Below, piece after piece: positions 9,447 through 19,804 of a stretch of 64,000 nucleotides of DNA. Numbering within the stretch: position 1 is the stretch's first letter; each line of letters opens with the position of its first letter. This stretch comes from JAIQFL01 sp035295745. Lineage in GTDB: Bacteria; Acidobacteriota; Terriglobia; Bryobacterales; Bryobacteraceae. A program made the translations under genes and the position numbers. The notes below the pieces were generated by a model that made no database searches, was not told the DNA's origin, and was given only the letters and a program-made list of their open reading frames with translations. The stretch is taken from NCBI GenBank assembly GCA_035295745.1, contig DATGIL010000049.1, positions 4,613 to 68,612 on the forward strand, in the 5' to 3' direction.

Positions 9447-9566
9447 ACGGTCGGGCCTCTTTCCCTATATGACGGCCCGCGCGGCAATTCCGCTCAGATA
9501 ATTTTGAGTATTTTTGCCTGTTTATCTTAAATTGGACTCCGCCGAAGTTTTCACTCGCATAGAGCC

Positions 9567-9621
9567 GTGGCGCAAACACTCCTGTTTGCCGCGTCGACAC
9601 TCATGTCGACGCTTTTCGGGC
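9567..9621 (+). repeat. double-hairpin repeat, copy 1
   Basis: Starts GTGGC and ends TTTTCGGGC. It holds hairpin A at 9572-9589 (stem GCAAACA, loop CTCC, TGTTTGC), one base C, then hairpin B at 9591-9612 (stem GCGTCGACA, loop CTCA, TGTCGACGC). Copy 2 at 15654-15709 has the same layout, spacing and flanks with different but compensated stem pairs. Here it lies just past the stop of the phosphodiesterase gene, in the opposite orientation to that gene. It is probably a REP/BIME-like interspersed element. Confidence 0.7.
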
Positions 9622-9639
9622 CTCTACCAGGCTCAACCC

Positions 9640-10629
9640 TTATCGCATTACTCTCGCCAGATCCTCGTATTGATCGCTGGCAATCAGATTGACCCCCGCA
9701 GCGATGGCCGCCTTCCATCTCGCCATCACGGCCTCGCGAGTTCCGAAGTTGTAGGCATTGCCCCAGCCGCGATCCTCCGCTTGGGCAAAGCCATCGAGTG
9801 TGTAGAAGCGGATCCAATAGCCCAGCTTATGAGCGTAGTCGACCAGGGCGCGGAGGCGACGCTCGTCTGCCGGCGTCCAGTCGCCTGCCTGATGCTGGCC
9901 GCCCTCCTCCACTTCGTACCACGAGTTATTCCACCAACGGCGGTAGTTGGTAGGCGGTGTGGTGAGCAGTTCCTCGGGGGGCAGCGTGGCCAGCAGATGA
10001 TCATGCTCAGCTTTGGGGGACGAGGGTACAGCTTTGGTGTGCGCTGAGCCGAACAGGCGCAGTTTGCCGCCAACGGGAACCTGGCGAAAGAAGACCTCCT
10101 CCTGAGCATCGGGATCTTCGGTGAGCACCAGCAGGGGTTTGGGCTCGAAGGGCGACAGCACGTTCGGATCGGCAGTTTTGGTGGCGGTGGTGATCCAGTC
10201 CTGGTATTCGCCGAGAATATCCCAGACGGCGTGCAAGAGGGGCGCCTGATTGTCTTTGAAATCGAAATGGACCACGATCAGGGGCCAACTGGCTCGATCG
10301 TTGTCTCGCAGGGCTTTCTCCACGATCGGCCTGACGCGCTCGAAGAAATGATCGCGCAGTAGCGGCTCGGCGCCGGTGGTCTTGGCCGTGTGCGTGACCA
10401 CAGCCCGGCCTTTGCCGCTCGCGGGATCGACGTACCAGGCCATATCCTGCTCGATGCCTACCGGGAAGCCCATCTTGAGCGCGCGCTCGATCCGGTCCGC
10501 CCATTGCCCGTCGTAGGGGTAGCAGTTATGCGCGTCGGGGACGGGCCGATTGTGATTGAGGAAATCGAGCGGACTCGATTGGGCCCAAACCGGCAGGGCG
10601 GTCAGGGCAAGTGTCAGGAGAAGCCTCAT
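9640..10629 (-). CDS. secreted PLC-like phosphodiesterase superfamily protein
   Basis: 329 residues with a signal peptide (MRLLLTLALTALPVWAQ). The mature N-terminus carries NHNRPVPDAHNCYPYDGQW followed by VGIEQDMAWYVD and a downstream THTAKT histidine. This is the HN...E.D...H arrangement of PI-PLC / glycerophosphodiester phosphodiesterase TIM barrels, in which His, Glu and Asp bind a divalent metal and His is the acid/base. A further barrel strand is WPLIVVHFDFKD, and the C-terminus (GYWIRFYTLDGFAQ, GVNLIASDQYEDLARVM) matches the last strands of a GDPD-type barrel. Probably periplasmic or secreted, cleaving phosphodiesters such as glycerophosphodiesters; the substrate is not determined. It diverges from the Asp-box protein with under 70 bp between. 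Confidence 0.75.
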   Translation of the reverse strand: MRLLLTLALTALPVWAQSSPLDFLNHNRPVPDAHNCYPYDGQWADRIERALKMGFPVGIEQDMAWYVDPASGKGRAVVTHTAKTTGAEPLLRDHFFERVRPIVEKALRDNDRASWPLIVVHFDFKDNQAPLLHAVWDILGEYQDWITTATKTADPNVLSPFEPKPLLVLTEDPDAQEEVFFRQVPVGGKLRLFGSAHTKAVPSSPKAEHDHLLATLPPEELLTTPPTNYRRWWNNSWYEVEEGGQHQAGDWTPADERRLRALVDYAHKLGYWIRFYTLDGFAQAEDRGWGNAYNFGTREAVMARWKAAIAAGVNLIASDQYEDLARVMR

Positions 10630-10697
10630 GTCCGGCAGGATAACAAGGATTCCGGTTACAAGCCGGTTGCAGCGTAACCTTTTCGCAGTTGGCCGGT

Positions 10698-11711
10698 ATG
10701 GTGCTCATGCCGGTTTTCGCTCTGCTTCTTCTGCTGGCCGTCGATATCGCGCCGTCAAATCCCGATCTCGCTTACCAACAGCCGCAAATTGCGTCGGATG
10801 GGCGCGACGTGGGAATTGTATTCGGCGCCAGGAACACCATCTACTATGCGCACAACGAGGCGCCTCCGGTGACGGTCGCGGAGGCTCCGGTGCTTTCGCT
10901 CGGCAATCACCGGGGGCCCCGGCTCGCATTCACGGCAGACGCGATCGTAATTACTGCCGGCGTAGGCCCTGCCGGCCAGCAGTACGCGCCGAACACGCTT
11001 CGCTCCTGGCGTTCGACCGATCATGGCAAGACGTGGAATGCCGGACCCGACATCAGCACTCCAGGTACGGGCGGAATGGGGTTCCAAGCGGTCGGTTCCG
11101 ATGGAAAGCGGCGTCTGTTCGCAGCTTGGATCGGACCGCAGAATGGCGCACCGCGATTGTTCGTGGCGCATTCGGATGATTCAGGCACGACCTGGTCGAA
11201 ACAGACTGTCCTGAGTCAAACAGTCTGCGAGTGCTGCCATCCGACAGTGACGATCTCGGACGATGGAACGGTGCGGATTCTCTTTCGGAATTCGCTCGAT
11301 GGCAATCGGGACTTCTACCTGGCGACGGCGCGCGATGGGGAGCATTTCGAAATCGCCAAGCTGGGCCAGGGATCCTGGAAATTGGACGCGTGCCCCATGG
11401 ACGGCGGAGGCATGGGCGAGTTCGACGGCGCCGTGACGACGTTGTGGCGGCGGAAGAGCGATCTCTTTCTGGCGACTCCCGGCGAGCCGGAGGAGCAACT
11501 GGCGACGGGCCACAATGCCGCCGTTGCCTTGCGGAAGGACGGCGTCTACGCCGTGTGGTCGGACGGCGCATCGATCATGGCGAAGGTGCCGGGCAAGGCG
11601 CCCTATGTGCTGTCGAAATCCGGCGGATTCCCAGCTCTCACCGCGCGCGGCCCGGTGGTCGCGGCGTGGGAAGACAACGGCAGAATCCGCACCGAGCGGC
11701 TGGGGCGCTGA
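10698..11711 (+). CDS. secreted Asp-box (BNR/sialidase-like) propeller protein
   Basis: 337 residues from ATG 10698 (MVLMPVFALLLLLAVDIAPS), a hydrophobic secretion signal; a TTG three codons upstream is possible but less likely. At least two Asp-box motifs are visible (RSTDHGKTWN and HSDDSGTTWS), typical of sialidase-like six-bladed propellers. A CECC motif precedes HPTVTISDDGTVRILFRN. The catalytic arginine triad, Tyr and Glu of true sialidases cannot be assigned with confidence, so 'exo-alpha-sialidase-like' describes the fold rather than the activity. Its stop lies two bases from the end of convergent ygfZ. Confidence 0.75.
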   Translation: MVLMPVFALLLLLAVDIAPSNPDLAYQQPQIASDGRDVGIVFGARNTIYYAHNEAPPVTVAEAPVLSLGNHRGPRLAFTADAIVITAGVGPAGQQYAPNTLRSWRSTDHGKTWNAGPDISTPGTGGMGFQAVGSDGKRRLFAAWIGPQNGAPRLFVAHSDDSGTTWSKQTVLSQTVCECCHPTVTISDDGTVRILFRNSLDGNRDFYLATARDGEHFEIAKLGQGSWKLDACPMDGGGMGEFDGAVTTLWRRKSDLFLATPGEPEEQLATGHNAAVALRKDGVYAVWSDGASIMAKVPGKAPYVLSKSGGFPALTARGPVVAAWEDNGRIRTERLGR

Positions 11712-11713
11712 AA

Positions 11714-12580
11714 TCAGACGCGAACGTAAGCCAGCGCCACGACTTTGCCGAGATGCGGGGAGTAGACGGAAGAGGTAATCTCCGCTTCCCGCCCATCCAC
11801 AGTGAGCTTCGTGCCAGGATCGGGCAGTTCCCTGCCCTCCAGTTCTACCCTCTCCAGTTTGCGGTGGACGCGGCCCATGGCGCGAATGCGCTCCACGATT
11901 TCCTGGCCCAGGTAACAACCCTTCGAGAAGCTCAGGGCGTGCATCTGCTGGGTTTCTTGCGGCAGTGACGTATCGCGGATGTCGATACCGTAGACGGGTT
12001 TGCCGTTTTCCATGCGGACCAGGCGCGCGTCATCGGCGTCTGCGAGTGTCGCGCCCGCGCCTTCCAACTGGCTGATGATCGAAGGACGAGCTTCGATCGG
12101 AGAGTAGATGCGGAACCCGGGCTGGCCCGTCTCGCTGATCGCCGCGACCGTCAATTCCCCCCAAGACAGATGCGCATAGGAGGATTCGGGCACCGGCGCA
12201 CCGAGTGCCATCAGCATCGAGGCGGCGTTCGGGCCTTCGATCCCAATCGCGGCCGTCGACTCGGTAATGTTCTCCAACTCCACCTGGTCCGCGACCTTGT
12301 ATTTGAGAATGTGCTGCTGCACCTTCTCGCGATACTCCGGTTCGGTGTCCATCAGGAAATGGTCCGCGAAGCAGAAGAGGTAAAGGTCGGCCTGAATTCG
12401 TCCCTGGGGACTCAGCAGGAAGGCGTAGTTGCCGGTGCCCGGGGTCATCTTCTTCACTTCGTTGCTGGTGATGTTGTGCAGCAAGCGGGCACGGTCGCGG
12501 CCTTTGGCGAGAATGCGGCCGCGTGCGGAAAGGTCCAGCCAGGCGGCAGAGGAGCGCAATGCGTCGTAGCCGGCGCTCAT
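11714..12580 (-). CDS. ygfZ: YgfZ/GcvT-like folate-binding protein
   Basis: 288 residues. The YgfZ signature K-G-C-Y-x-G-Q-E is intact in LSFSKGCYLGQEIVERI, with the conserved cysteine. The N-terminal GcvT-like domain (LDLSARGRILAKGRDRARLLHNITSNEV, GTGNYAFLLSPQGRIQAD) and the C-terminal barrel (TKLTVDGREAEITSSVYSP) are in the usual order. YgfZ is a cytoplasmic folate-binding factor that helps assemble or repair certain Fe-S enzymes, including those making tRNA thio-modifications. Its ATG overlaps the stop of the upstream membrane-protein gene, indicating coupled translation. The length is normal for acidobacterial members. Confidence 0.9.
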   Translation of the reverse strand: MSAGYDALRSSAAWLDLSARGRILAKGRDRARLLHNITSNEVKKMTPGTGNYAFLLSPQGRIQADLYLFCFADHFLMDTEPEYREKVQQHILKYKVADQVELENITESTAAIGIEGPNAASMLMALGAPVPESSYAHLSWGELTVAAISETGQPGFRIYSPIEARPSIISQLEGAGATLADADDARLVRMENGKPVYGIDIRDTSLPQETQQMHALSFSKGCYLGQEIVERIRAMGRVHRKLERVELEGRELPDPGTKLTVDGREAEITSSVYSPHLGKVVALAYVRV

Positions 12581-12990
12581 CAGAACACCAGCCGCAGCCA
12601 GGCGGCAATCGCCAGGATGATAAAGCCGGAGATCAGCGTGCCGGTCATCATGCGCGTTCGACGCGGATTTTTCGGCTGCACGATGAGGATGGAGACGGCG
12701 AATACGTGCAGTGCCAGCAGAAGCTTTATGCCCAAGAGCATGTGGTACACGGGGCGGTGGCCGGCAGTCGTCAACAAGTTGAAGGTGCCGGAGATGACCA
12801 GTCCCGCGATGGAGGCGAAGACGAACGGGCGAAACAGCAGGGCAGCGCGATCGGCTAACGATTCACGAGCATCCGGAGCGAGCATAGCGATCGCCGGAGC
12901 CATGACCAGCCGGCCATAGAGAAGGCCGCCGATCAAGGTCGCCATGGAGGCGATGTGAATCCACCGCATGATCACGAGGAGCACGTCCAT
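12580..12990 (-). CDS. four-helix inner-membrane protein (CopD/DUF-like)
   Basis: 136 residues with four hydrophobic segments: about 5-27 (IMRWIHIASMATLIGGLLYGRLV), 52-72 (FRPFVFASIAGLVISGTFNLL), 83-103 (MLLGIKLLLALHVFAVSILIV) and 113-133 (MTGTLISGFIILAIAAWLRL). Histidines in helices 1 and 3 and the overall pattern resemble the small CopD-like or DUF2269-like membrane family, some members of which bind haem or copper. No metal-resistance genes are adjacent. It overlaps ygfZ and diverges from the MBL hydrolase at 13050. Confidence 0.7.
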   Translation of the reverse strand: MDVLLVIMRWIHIASMATLIGGLLYGRLVMAPAIAMLAPDARESLADRAALLFRPFVFASIAGLVISGTFNLLTTAGHRPVYHMLLGIKLLLALHVFAVSILIVQPKNPRRTRMMTGTLISGFIILAIAAWLRLVF

Positions 12991-13049
12991 AGAGTTGAGT
13001 ATACAATCCGCGCTGATGCGATCATCGGCACTCGCTGTACAATCAGCGT

Positions 13050-13676
13050 ATGATCCATGAGATCTTGCCGGTGGGTGTGCTGTCGTGTAACTGCTCGGTC
13101 TTCGGCGACGAACAGACCCGGGAGGCTATGGTGGTCGATCCCGGCGACAATATCGACCGTATTCTCGAAATCCTCCGGCAGCATCAATTGACCGTCAAGT
13201 CGATCGTGATCACACATGCGCATATCGATCACATCGGCGGAGCGCAGAAGCTCAAGAAAGCTACCGGTGCGCCGGTCTACATGAATCTCAACGACACCGA
13301 ACTGCAGAAAATGCTCGATGTGCAGGCAACCTGGCTCGGCATGGCGCCGGTGGAGCAGGTATCAATCGACGTTCCCGCCAAGGACGGCGACCGTCTGATC
13401 GTCGGCACCACCGAATTCCACGTGCTCCACACGCCGGGTCATACGCAAGGCAGTATCAGCTTGTGGATCCCGTCGGAAACCAAGCTGGTTGCCGGCGACA
13501 CACTGTTCCGCGACAGCATCGGACGCACCGACTTGCCAGGCGGGGATGGCCGCCAGATCCTGCGCTCCATTCATGAGAAGCTGCTGCCCTTGCCCGACGA
13601 CACCGAGGTGATCCCGGGACACGGTGAGAACACCACCATCAGCCGCGAAAAGCGATTCAACTACTTCCTGCAATAA
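13050..13676 (+). CDS. MBL-fold hydrolase, glyoxalase-II-like (YcbL type)
   Basis: 208 residues. The metallo-beta-lactamase signature THAHIDHIGGA supplies the HxHxDH metal ligands. Further ligands are in HTPGHTQGSISLWIP, VAGDTLFRDSIGRTDLPGGDG (bridging Asp) and VIPGHGENTTISREK. The short length, without the C-terminal glutathione-binding domain of GloB, fits the YcbL / type II group, which hydrolyses thioesters such as S-lactoylglutathione weakly. Cytoplasmic. The acetyl-CoA synthetase gene begins 38 bases downstream in the same direction, so the two may be co-transcribed. Two TACAATC.GCG stretches occur just upstream (around 13001 and 13035), one possibly a -10 box. Confidence 0.9.
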   Translation: MIHEILPVGVLSCNCSVFGDEQTREAMVVDPGDNIDRILEILRQHQLTVKSIVITHAHIDHIGGAQKLKKATGAPVYMNLNDTELQKMLDVQATWLGMAPVEQVSIDVPAKDGDRLIVGTTEFHVLHTPGHTQGSISLWIPSETKLVAGDTLFRDSIGRTDLPGGDGRQILRSIHEKLLPLPDDTEVIPGHGENTTISREKRFNYFLQ

Positions 13677-13714
13677 GTTCGCGCACGAATCGCATTTTGA
13701 TAAGATTCGCCTAT

Positions 13715-15646
13715 ATGGCCAATCAGAACGTCTATCCGCCCAGCCCGGAGTTTGTGCAACACGCGCATGTCAAGGGAATGGAGGGCTATCGAGCGCTCTA
13801 CCAGAAGGCGGCGGAAGATCCCGAGGTGTTCTGGGGGACGCTTGCGGAAAAGGAACTGCACTGGTTCCAGAAGTGGTCGCATGTTTTCGAATGGAACCCT
13901 CCGTTCGCCAAGTGGTTCGTCGGCGGTAAGACCAATGTCTGTTACAACTGCGTGGATCGCCACCTGACCACCCACCGCAAGAACAAAGTCGCGATTCTGT
14001 GGGAGGGAGAGCCTGGCGATCAGCGGCTCATCTCCTATCAGGAATTGCATCGCCTGGTGTGCCGTTTTGCGAACGTGTTGAAGGCCCGGGGACTCAAGGC
14101 CGGCGACCGCGCCATTATCTACATGGGGATGGTCCCGGAGTTGCCGATCGCGCTGCTCGCGTGCGCCCGTCTGGGCATCACTCACAGCGTGGTGTTTGGA
14201 GGCTTTTCGGCCGAGGCGCTCAAGGCGCGCATCCAGGATCTCTCCGCGCAAGTAGTGATTACTGCCGATGGCGCGTGGCGGCGTGGCAAGGAGGTTCGCC
14301 TCAAAGACGCAGTGGATGAGTCGCTGGCAGATTGCCCGAGCGTGCAGAACGTGATCGTGTACCAGCGCACGGGAGGCGCCACTCACATGCAGGAGGGCCG
14401 CGACCACTGGTGGCACGAACTGGATCGCAACGTGAGCGAGGATTGTCCGGCCGAGCATCTCGATAGCGAGCATCCGCTCTACGTGCTGTACACATCGGGG
14501 ACCACCGGGAAACCGAAGGGCATCGTGCACACGACCGCGGGCTACCTGTTGCAGGCGCACATGACGATGCAGTGGGTCTTCGACCTTCGCGACAGCGACA
14601 CCTATTGGTGTACGGCGGATATCGGATGGGTGACGGGGCACAGTTACATCGTGTACGGACCGCTCTCGGCGGGCGCCACCACGATGATGTACGAAGGCGC
14701 GCCCGACTTTCCGCAACCCGATCGCTTCTGGAGATTGATCGAGAAGTATCGGGTCAACATTTTCTACACGTCGCCGACTGCGATTCGTGCCTTCGTGCGG
14801 CAGGGCGATCAGTGGCCGAATGCCCACGATATGTCGAGCTTGCGGCTGCTGGGGTCGGTGGGGGAGCCGATCAATCCCGCAGCTTGGGAGTGGTATTACA
14901 AGACGATCGGCAAGGAACGGTGCCCGATTGTGGATACCTGGTGGCAGACCGAGACCGGAGCGATCATGATCGCTCCGATGCCGGGCGCGGTGCCCTTAAA
15001 ACCGGGATCGGGAACATTGCCGCTACCGGGCGTAATCGCGGACGTGGTCGATCTGCAGGGCAAGCCTGTGGAGGCCAATCGCGAGGGTTTCCTGATCGTG
15101 CGCAGGCCATGGCCGAGCATCGCGCGCACTCTGTGGGGCGATCCCGCCCGTTACCGCCAGCAATACTGGGAACGCATCGAAGGCGTGTACCTGGCAGGCG
15201 ATGCGGCGCGGCGCGATGAGGACGGGTACTTCTGGATCCTCGGCCGTGTCGATGACGTAATGAACGTGAGCGGCCATCGGCTCAGCACGATGGAGTTGGA
15301 GTCGGCTCTGGTGAAGCATCCCGCCGTGGCGGAGGCGGCGGTGGTCGGCAAGCCGCACGAAATCACCGGACAGGCGGTGGCCTGTTTCGTCACGTTGAAG
15401 AAGGGGGAGTGGAATCACACCGAACTCGCCGAGGAGTTGCGCAAATGGGTGTCGCACGAAATCGGAAGCTTCGCGAAGCCGGAGCAGATTCGCTTTACCG
15501 ATAGTTTGCCGAAGACGCGCAGCGGAAAGATCATGCGTCGTCTATTGCGGGAAATCGTGACCTCCAACTCAGTGACCGGCGATGTCACAACGCTCGAAGA
15601 CTTATCGGTAGTCACCCGCCTGGCCGCCCAACACGACGAAGAATAG
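13715..15646 (+). CDS. acsA: acetyl-CoA synthetase (acetate--CoA ligase)
   Basis: 643 residues from ATG 13715 (MANQNVYPPSPEFVQHAHVKG), a typical Acs start; a TTG six codons earlier is less likely. Converts acetate, ATP and CoA to acetyl-CoA via acetyl-AMP. The adenylation motifs are all present: P-loop YTSGTTGKPKGIVHTTAGYL, GSVGEPINPAAWEWYY, the Acs-specific DTWWQTETG (the Trp that limits the acyl pocket to acetate), the hinge GRVDDVMNVSGHRLSTMELE, and the C-terminal PKTRSGKIMRRLLREI with the catalytic lysine that is acetylated in many bacteria. Length is normal. A double-hairpin repeat with a T-run follows the stop and may terminate the transcript. Confidence 0.95.
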   Translation: MANQNVYPPSPEFVQHAHVKGMEGYRALYQKAAEDPEVFWGTLAEKELHWFQKWSHVFEWNPPFAKWFVGGKTNVCYNCVDRHLTTHRKNKVAILWEGEPGDQRLISYQELHRLVCRFANVLKARGLKAGDRAIIYMGMVPELPIALLACARLGITHSVVFGGFSAEALKARIQDLSAQVVITADGAWRRGKEVRLKDAVDESLADCPSVQNVIVYQRTGGATHMQEGRDHWWHELDRNVSEDCPAEHLDSEHPLYVLYTSGTTGKPKGIVHTTAGYLLQAHMTMQWVFDLRDSDTYWCTADIGWVTGHSYIVYGPLSAGATTMMYEGAPDFPQPDRFWRLIEKYRVNIFYTSPTAIRAFVRQGDQWPNAHDMSSLRLLGSVGEPINPAAWEWYYKTIGKERCPIVDTWWQTETGAIMIAPMPGAVPLKPGSGTLPLPGVIADVVDLQGKPVEANREGFLIVRRPWPSIARTLWGDPARYRQQYWERIEGVYLAGDAARRDEDGYFWILGRVDDVMNVSGHRLSTMELESALVKHPAVAEAAVVGKPHEITGQAVACFVTLKKGEWNHTELAEELRKWVSHEIGSFAKPEQIRFTDSLPKTRSGKIMRRLLREIVTSNSVTGDVTTLEDLSVVTRLAAQHDEE

Positions 15647-15653
15647 CCCCGAA

Positions 15654-15709
15654 GTGGCGCGGACACTCGTGTCCGCCGTCTCGACACTCATGTCGAGACT
15701 TTTTCGGGC
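15654..15709 (+). repeat. double-hairpin repeat, copy 2, ending in a T-run
   Basis: GTGGC, then hairpin A at 15659-15676 (stem GCGGACA, loop CTCG, TGTCCGC), one C, hairpin B at 15678-15699 (stem GTCTCGACA, loop CTCA, TGTCGAGAC), then TTTTTCGGGC. An outer AGCCCCGAA before it can pair with TTCGGGCT after it. Layout matches copy 1 base for base in length (41 bases from A to B). It starts eight bases after the acsA stop, so hairpin B plus five T could act as an intrinsic terminator. From 15710 to 15944 I see no gene or clear signal. Confidence 0.75.
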
Positions 15710-15944
15710 TGGCCGACGAATCGACGTAAATCGTAGTAGATTCTGCCTGTTTTCCGGCAAGGGCGTGGCTCGCCTACAGCCGAGCGCGATTAGCCAGTCG
15801 GACTTCTCCCAAATGCTGAATTAGGCACAGGGCAAGATCCTTCCGAATTGGAAGACGGGGGGAGAATCTCGACACAGGTATCATCGCCACATTATTTCTA
15901 ATGCGGCATCCCCATTCATTTGAGCTGTAAATCCGCGAGATACA

Positions 15945-15972
15945 CTCCGCCCACCTTCGAATTTGGGCGGAG
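15945..15972 (-). terminator. hairpin after the O-methyltransferase gene
   Basis: CTCCGCCCA (15945-15953) and TGGGCGGAG (15964-15972) form a perfect nine-base-pair stem with a ten-base loop, eight bases past the stop of the leftward methyltransferase gene. There is no T-tract after it on the minus strand, so it may be a Rho-assisted end or an mRNA 3' stabiliser rather than a classical terminator. Confidence 0.5.
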
Positions 15973-15980
15973 AGGATCCT

Positions 15981-17012
15981 CTACCCTTCCTTTTCGCCCG
16001 TGACCACGGTGTGAGGCCCGAGCGGAACCGGGTGCTGTGTAACGCGCGCGAAACCGGCTTCCCGGTACATCGCTTCCAACTCCCGGAAGGTGTATGCGTC
16101 GCCCGACGCGGTGCTCGCCAACATCGTCAGGCTGAACGCGGCAGCCATGGGTGGCGATACGCGATCTTCGTTCGGCACAAATTCCAGCGCCGCGGCACGA
16201 CCACCCGGGCGAAGCGCAGCAAGAACCTTTCGCAATAAGCCGACATTGGTCGGGGGGTCGAAATGATGCAGGAAGTTGGTCAGCAGCACGATGTCGTAAG
16301 GACCACCGAAATCCACATCGAACGCGCTGCCCGGACGCCGTTCATACCGATCCGCGACTCCAGCCTTGCGCGCATTTCCCGCCGCCACCTCGAGCACGGG
16401 GGCCCAATCCACCGCCACAATGTGAGCCTCGGGATTTTGCCTGGCCACCGCGATGCCAAACAAGCCGTGCCCCGCCGCAATGTCGAGCACTTTAACCGGC
16501 CCCGCCAGCCCTTCCAATACGATTGCGCCCAGCGGACCCGCCAGCGGCGCCATCATCGGCGCCATGCTCTGCGCAAACTCCACCCACACCGGATGCTCCG
16601 GTTCCACGCTGCCCTCGCCCGGGAGACTGGTTCGTCCATTCCGCACGATATCCGCGAGATGCTCGTAAGGTTGCTGCAATTCGGGGCTTCCCAGGAACTT
16701 CGAAACCGATGCCACGCACGCCGGCGATCGCGGATCCAAAAACGCCGCGCTGGTCGGCGTGTGCCGGTATCGGCCGTCCTCCTTGGACAGAATTCCCATC
16801 AGGGTCAGATAATCGCACAAAATGCGAATGCCCCGTTCCGAAGCGGAACACTGTCGCGCCAGCGACGCGATATCGCCGGGTCCTTCGCCGACAGCCCGGA
16901 ACAGATCGAGCTGGATGGCGGCACGCAAGGCCGCCGTGCGCTGGTAGGCCATCAAGGTCTCAAATACGAGTGCGGGCGATGGCCCGTCTGCATGGTGCGG
17001 AGCGGTTCCCAT
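15981..17012 (-). CDS. SAM-dependent O-methyltransferase, ASMT-like
   Basis: 343 residues from ATG 17012 (MGTAPHHADGPSPALVFETL), chosen because AGGAGA lies just upstream; longer in-frame starts lack this. Residues 15-100 form the winged-helix dimerisation domain of plant-type or acetylserotonin O-methyltransferases (RTAALRAAIQLDLFRAVGEG, LCDYLTLMGILSKEDGRYRH). The Rossmann domain has motif I VLDIAAGHGLFGIAVARQNP, an acidic loop HIVAVDWAP, and LLTNFLHHFDPPTNVGLLRK near the catalytic histidine. Probably methylates a small-molecule hydroxyl or similar; the substrate is unknown and no biosynthetic cluster is next to it. Divergent from the methionine gene at 17147. Confidence 0.88.
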   Translation of the reverse strand: MGTAPHHADGPSPALVFETLMAYQRTAALRAAIQLDLFRAVGEGPGDIASLARQCSASERGIRILCDYLTLMGILSKEDGRYRHTPTSAAFLDPRSPACVASVSKFLGSPELQQPYEHLADIVRNGRTSLPGEGSVEPEHPVWVEFAQSMAPMMAPLAGPLGAIVLEGLAGPVKVLDIAAGHGLFGIAVARQNPEAHIVAVDWAPVLEVAAGNARKAGVADRYERRPGSAFDVDFGGPYDIVLLTNFLHHFDPPTNVGLLRKVLAALRPGGRAAALEFVPNEDRVSPPMAAAFSLTMLASTASGDAYTFRELEAMYREAGFARVTQHPVPLGPHTVVTGEKEG

Positions 17013-17146
17013 AGATTCTCCTGGTTTGTTTTGGTTCGACTCAGGGATTATACTGCAGGCTCGCGAAAGCGGACTTTGCACGTGTTGCGCTAAAATCGAA
17101 AGATATCGCAACTGCTGGAACAATCAGGCTCTTGCGACGCATTCCC

Positions 17147-19015
<1,869 letters not shown>

Positions 19016-19027
19016 GAACCCATCCCA

Positions 19028-19666
19028 ATGGCAACAGACCTGGTCGAGATCAACGTCGAGGAGCCCCAGCCTGAAGTCCTGGAGCGAGCCGCCGCGGCCG
19101 TGCGGCGCGGCAAGGTGGTCGCAGTCCCCAGCGATGCGTTATACACGTTGGTGGCCGATCCTTTCAATCTGCGGGCGGTGACGCAGGCGTTTAAGGCGAA
19201 GGGCCGCGAGTTGCAACGCTCGCTGCCAATCCTGGTACGCGACATCGTCATGGCGGAAGAGCTCGCCGGCGAGTTGACGAATCGTTTCTTTCTACTGGCT
19301 CGGCGCTTTTGGCCGGGTCCGCTGACGATCATCGTACCCGCATCGGCGAAGATTCCGCTGAAAGTAACCGGCAATACCGGCAGGATGGCTCTGCGGCAAT
19401 CGCGTTCGAAGATCCTCAACTGTCTCATTGACGTGCTGAATGGGCCTCTGATCTCGACCAGCGCGAATATCTCTGGACATCCCACTTGCCGGAGCGGTAT
19501 CGAAGTGTTTGGGATGATGGACGGCCGCGTGGATCTGGTGATCGACGGCGGCCCGTGCGCGGGGCTGGGCGCTACCACGGTGGATATCACCGATCCTTAC
19601 TGGAAAGTCATCAAGACCGGCGCGATCGAAGAGAAAGAGATCGCGGATTGCCTCCAGCCCAGCTAG
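19028..19666 (+). CDS. YrdC/Sua5-family threonylcarbamoyl-AMP synthase-like protein
   Basis: 212 residues. The YrdC fold is seen in RRGKVVAVPSDALYTLVADP (substrate loop), AFKAKGRELQRSLPILV (the K-x-R motif), RRFWPGPLTIIVPAS, and GPLISTSANISGHPTCRSGIE. Such proteins make threonylcarbamoyl-AMP for the universal t6A37 tRNA modification. The usual T(D/E)TVYGLG is replaced by SDALYTLVAD, so it may belong to the more divergent YciO-like branch, whose role is less certain. Cytoplasmic. Twelve bases after the methyltransferase/MTHFR gene, hence probably co-transcribed. Confidence 0.82.
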   Translation: MATDLVEINVEEPQPEVLERAAAAVRRGKVVAVPSDALYTLVADPFNLRAVTQAFKAKGRELQRSLPILVRDIVMAEELAGELTNRFFLLARRFWPGPLTIIVPASAKIPLKVTGNTGRMALRQSRSKILNCLIDVLNGPLISTSANISGHPTCRSGIEVFGMMDGRVDLVIDGGPCAGLGATTVDITDPYWKVIKTGAIEEKEIADCLQPS

Positions 19667-19804
19667 CAGCAGCACTTGCTACTGCACGCGGCTCGCCTCG
19701 ACGCGCGAACGATACGCGCGCGCCTCAGAATCAGTGGTTGCGGGTTGCGGCGTGACGAGCGTGACCGCGAGAGGGTCGCTGGTGTTCCTGTCCCAAAGAC
19801 CCCT

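Noticed and set aside
13661..14827. 388-codon open frame antisense to acetyl-CoA synthetase
   Set aside because: Overlaps a certain acsA frame with all catalytic motifs; no ribosome site or family signature on the antisense frame.
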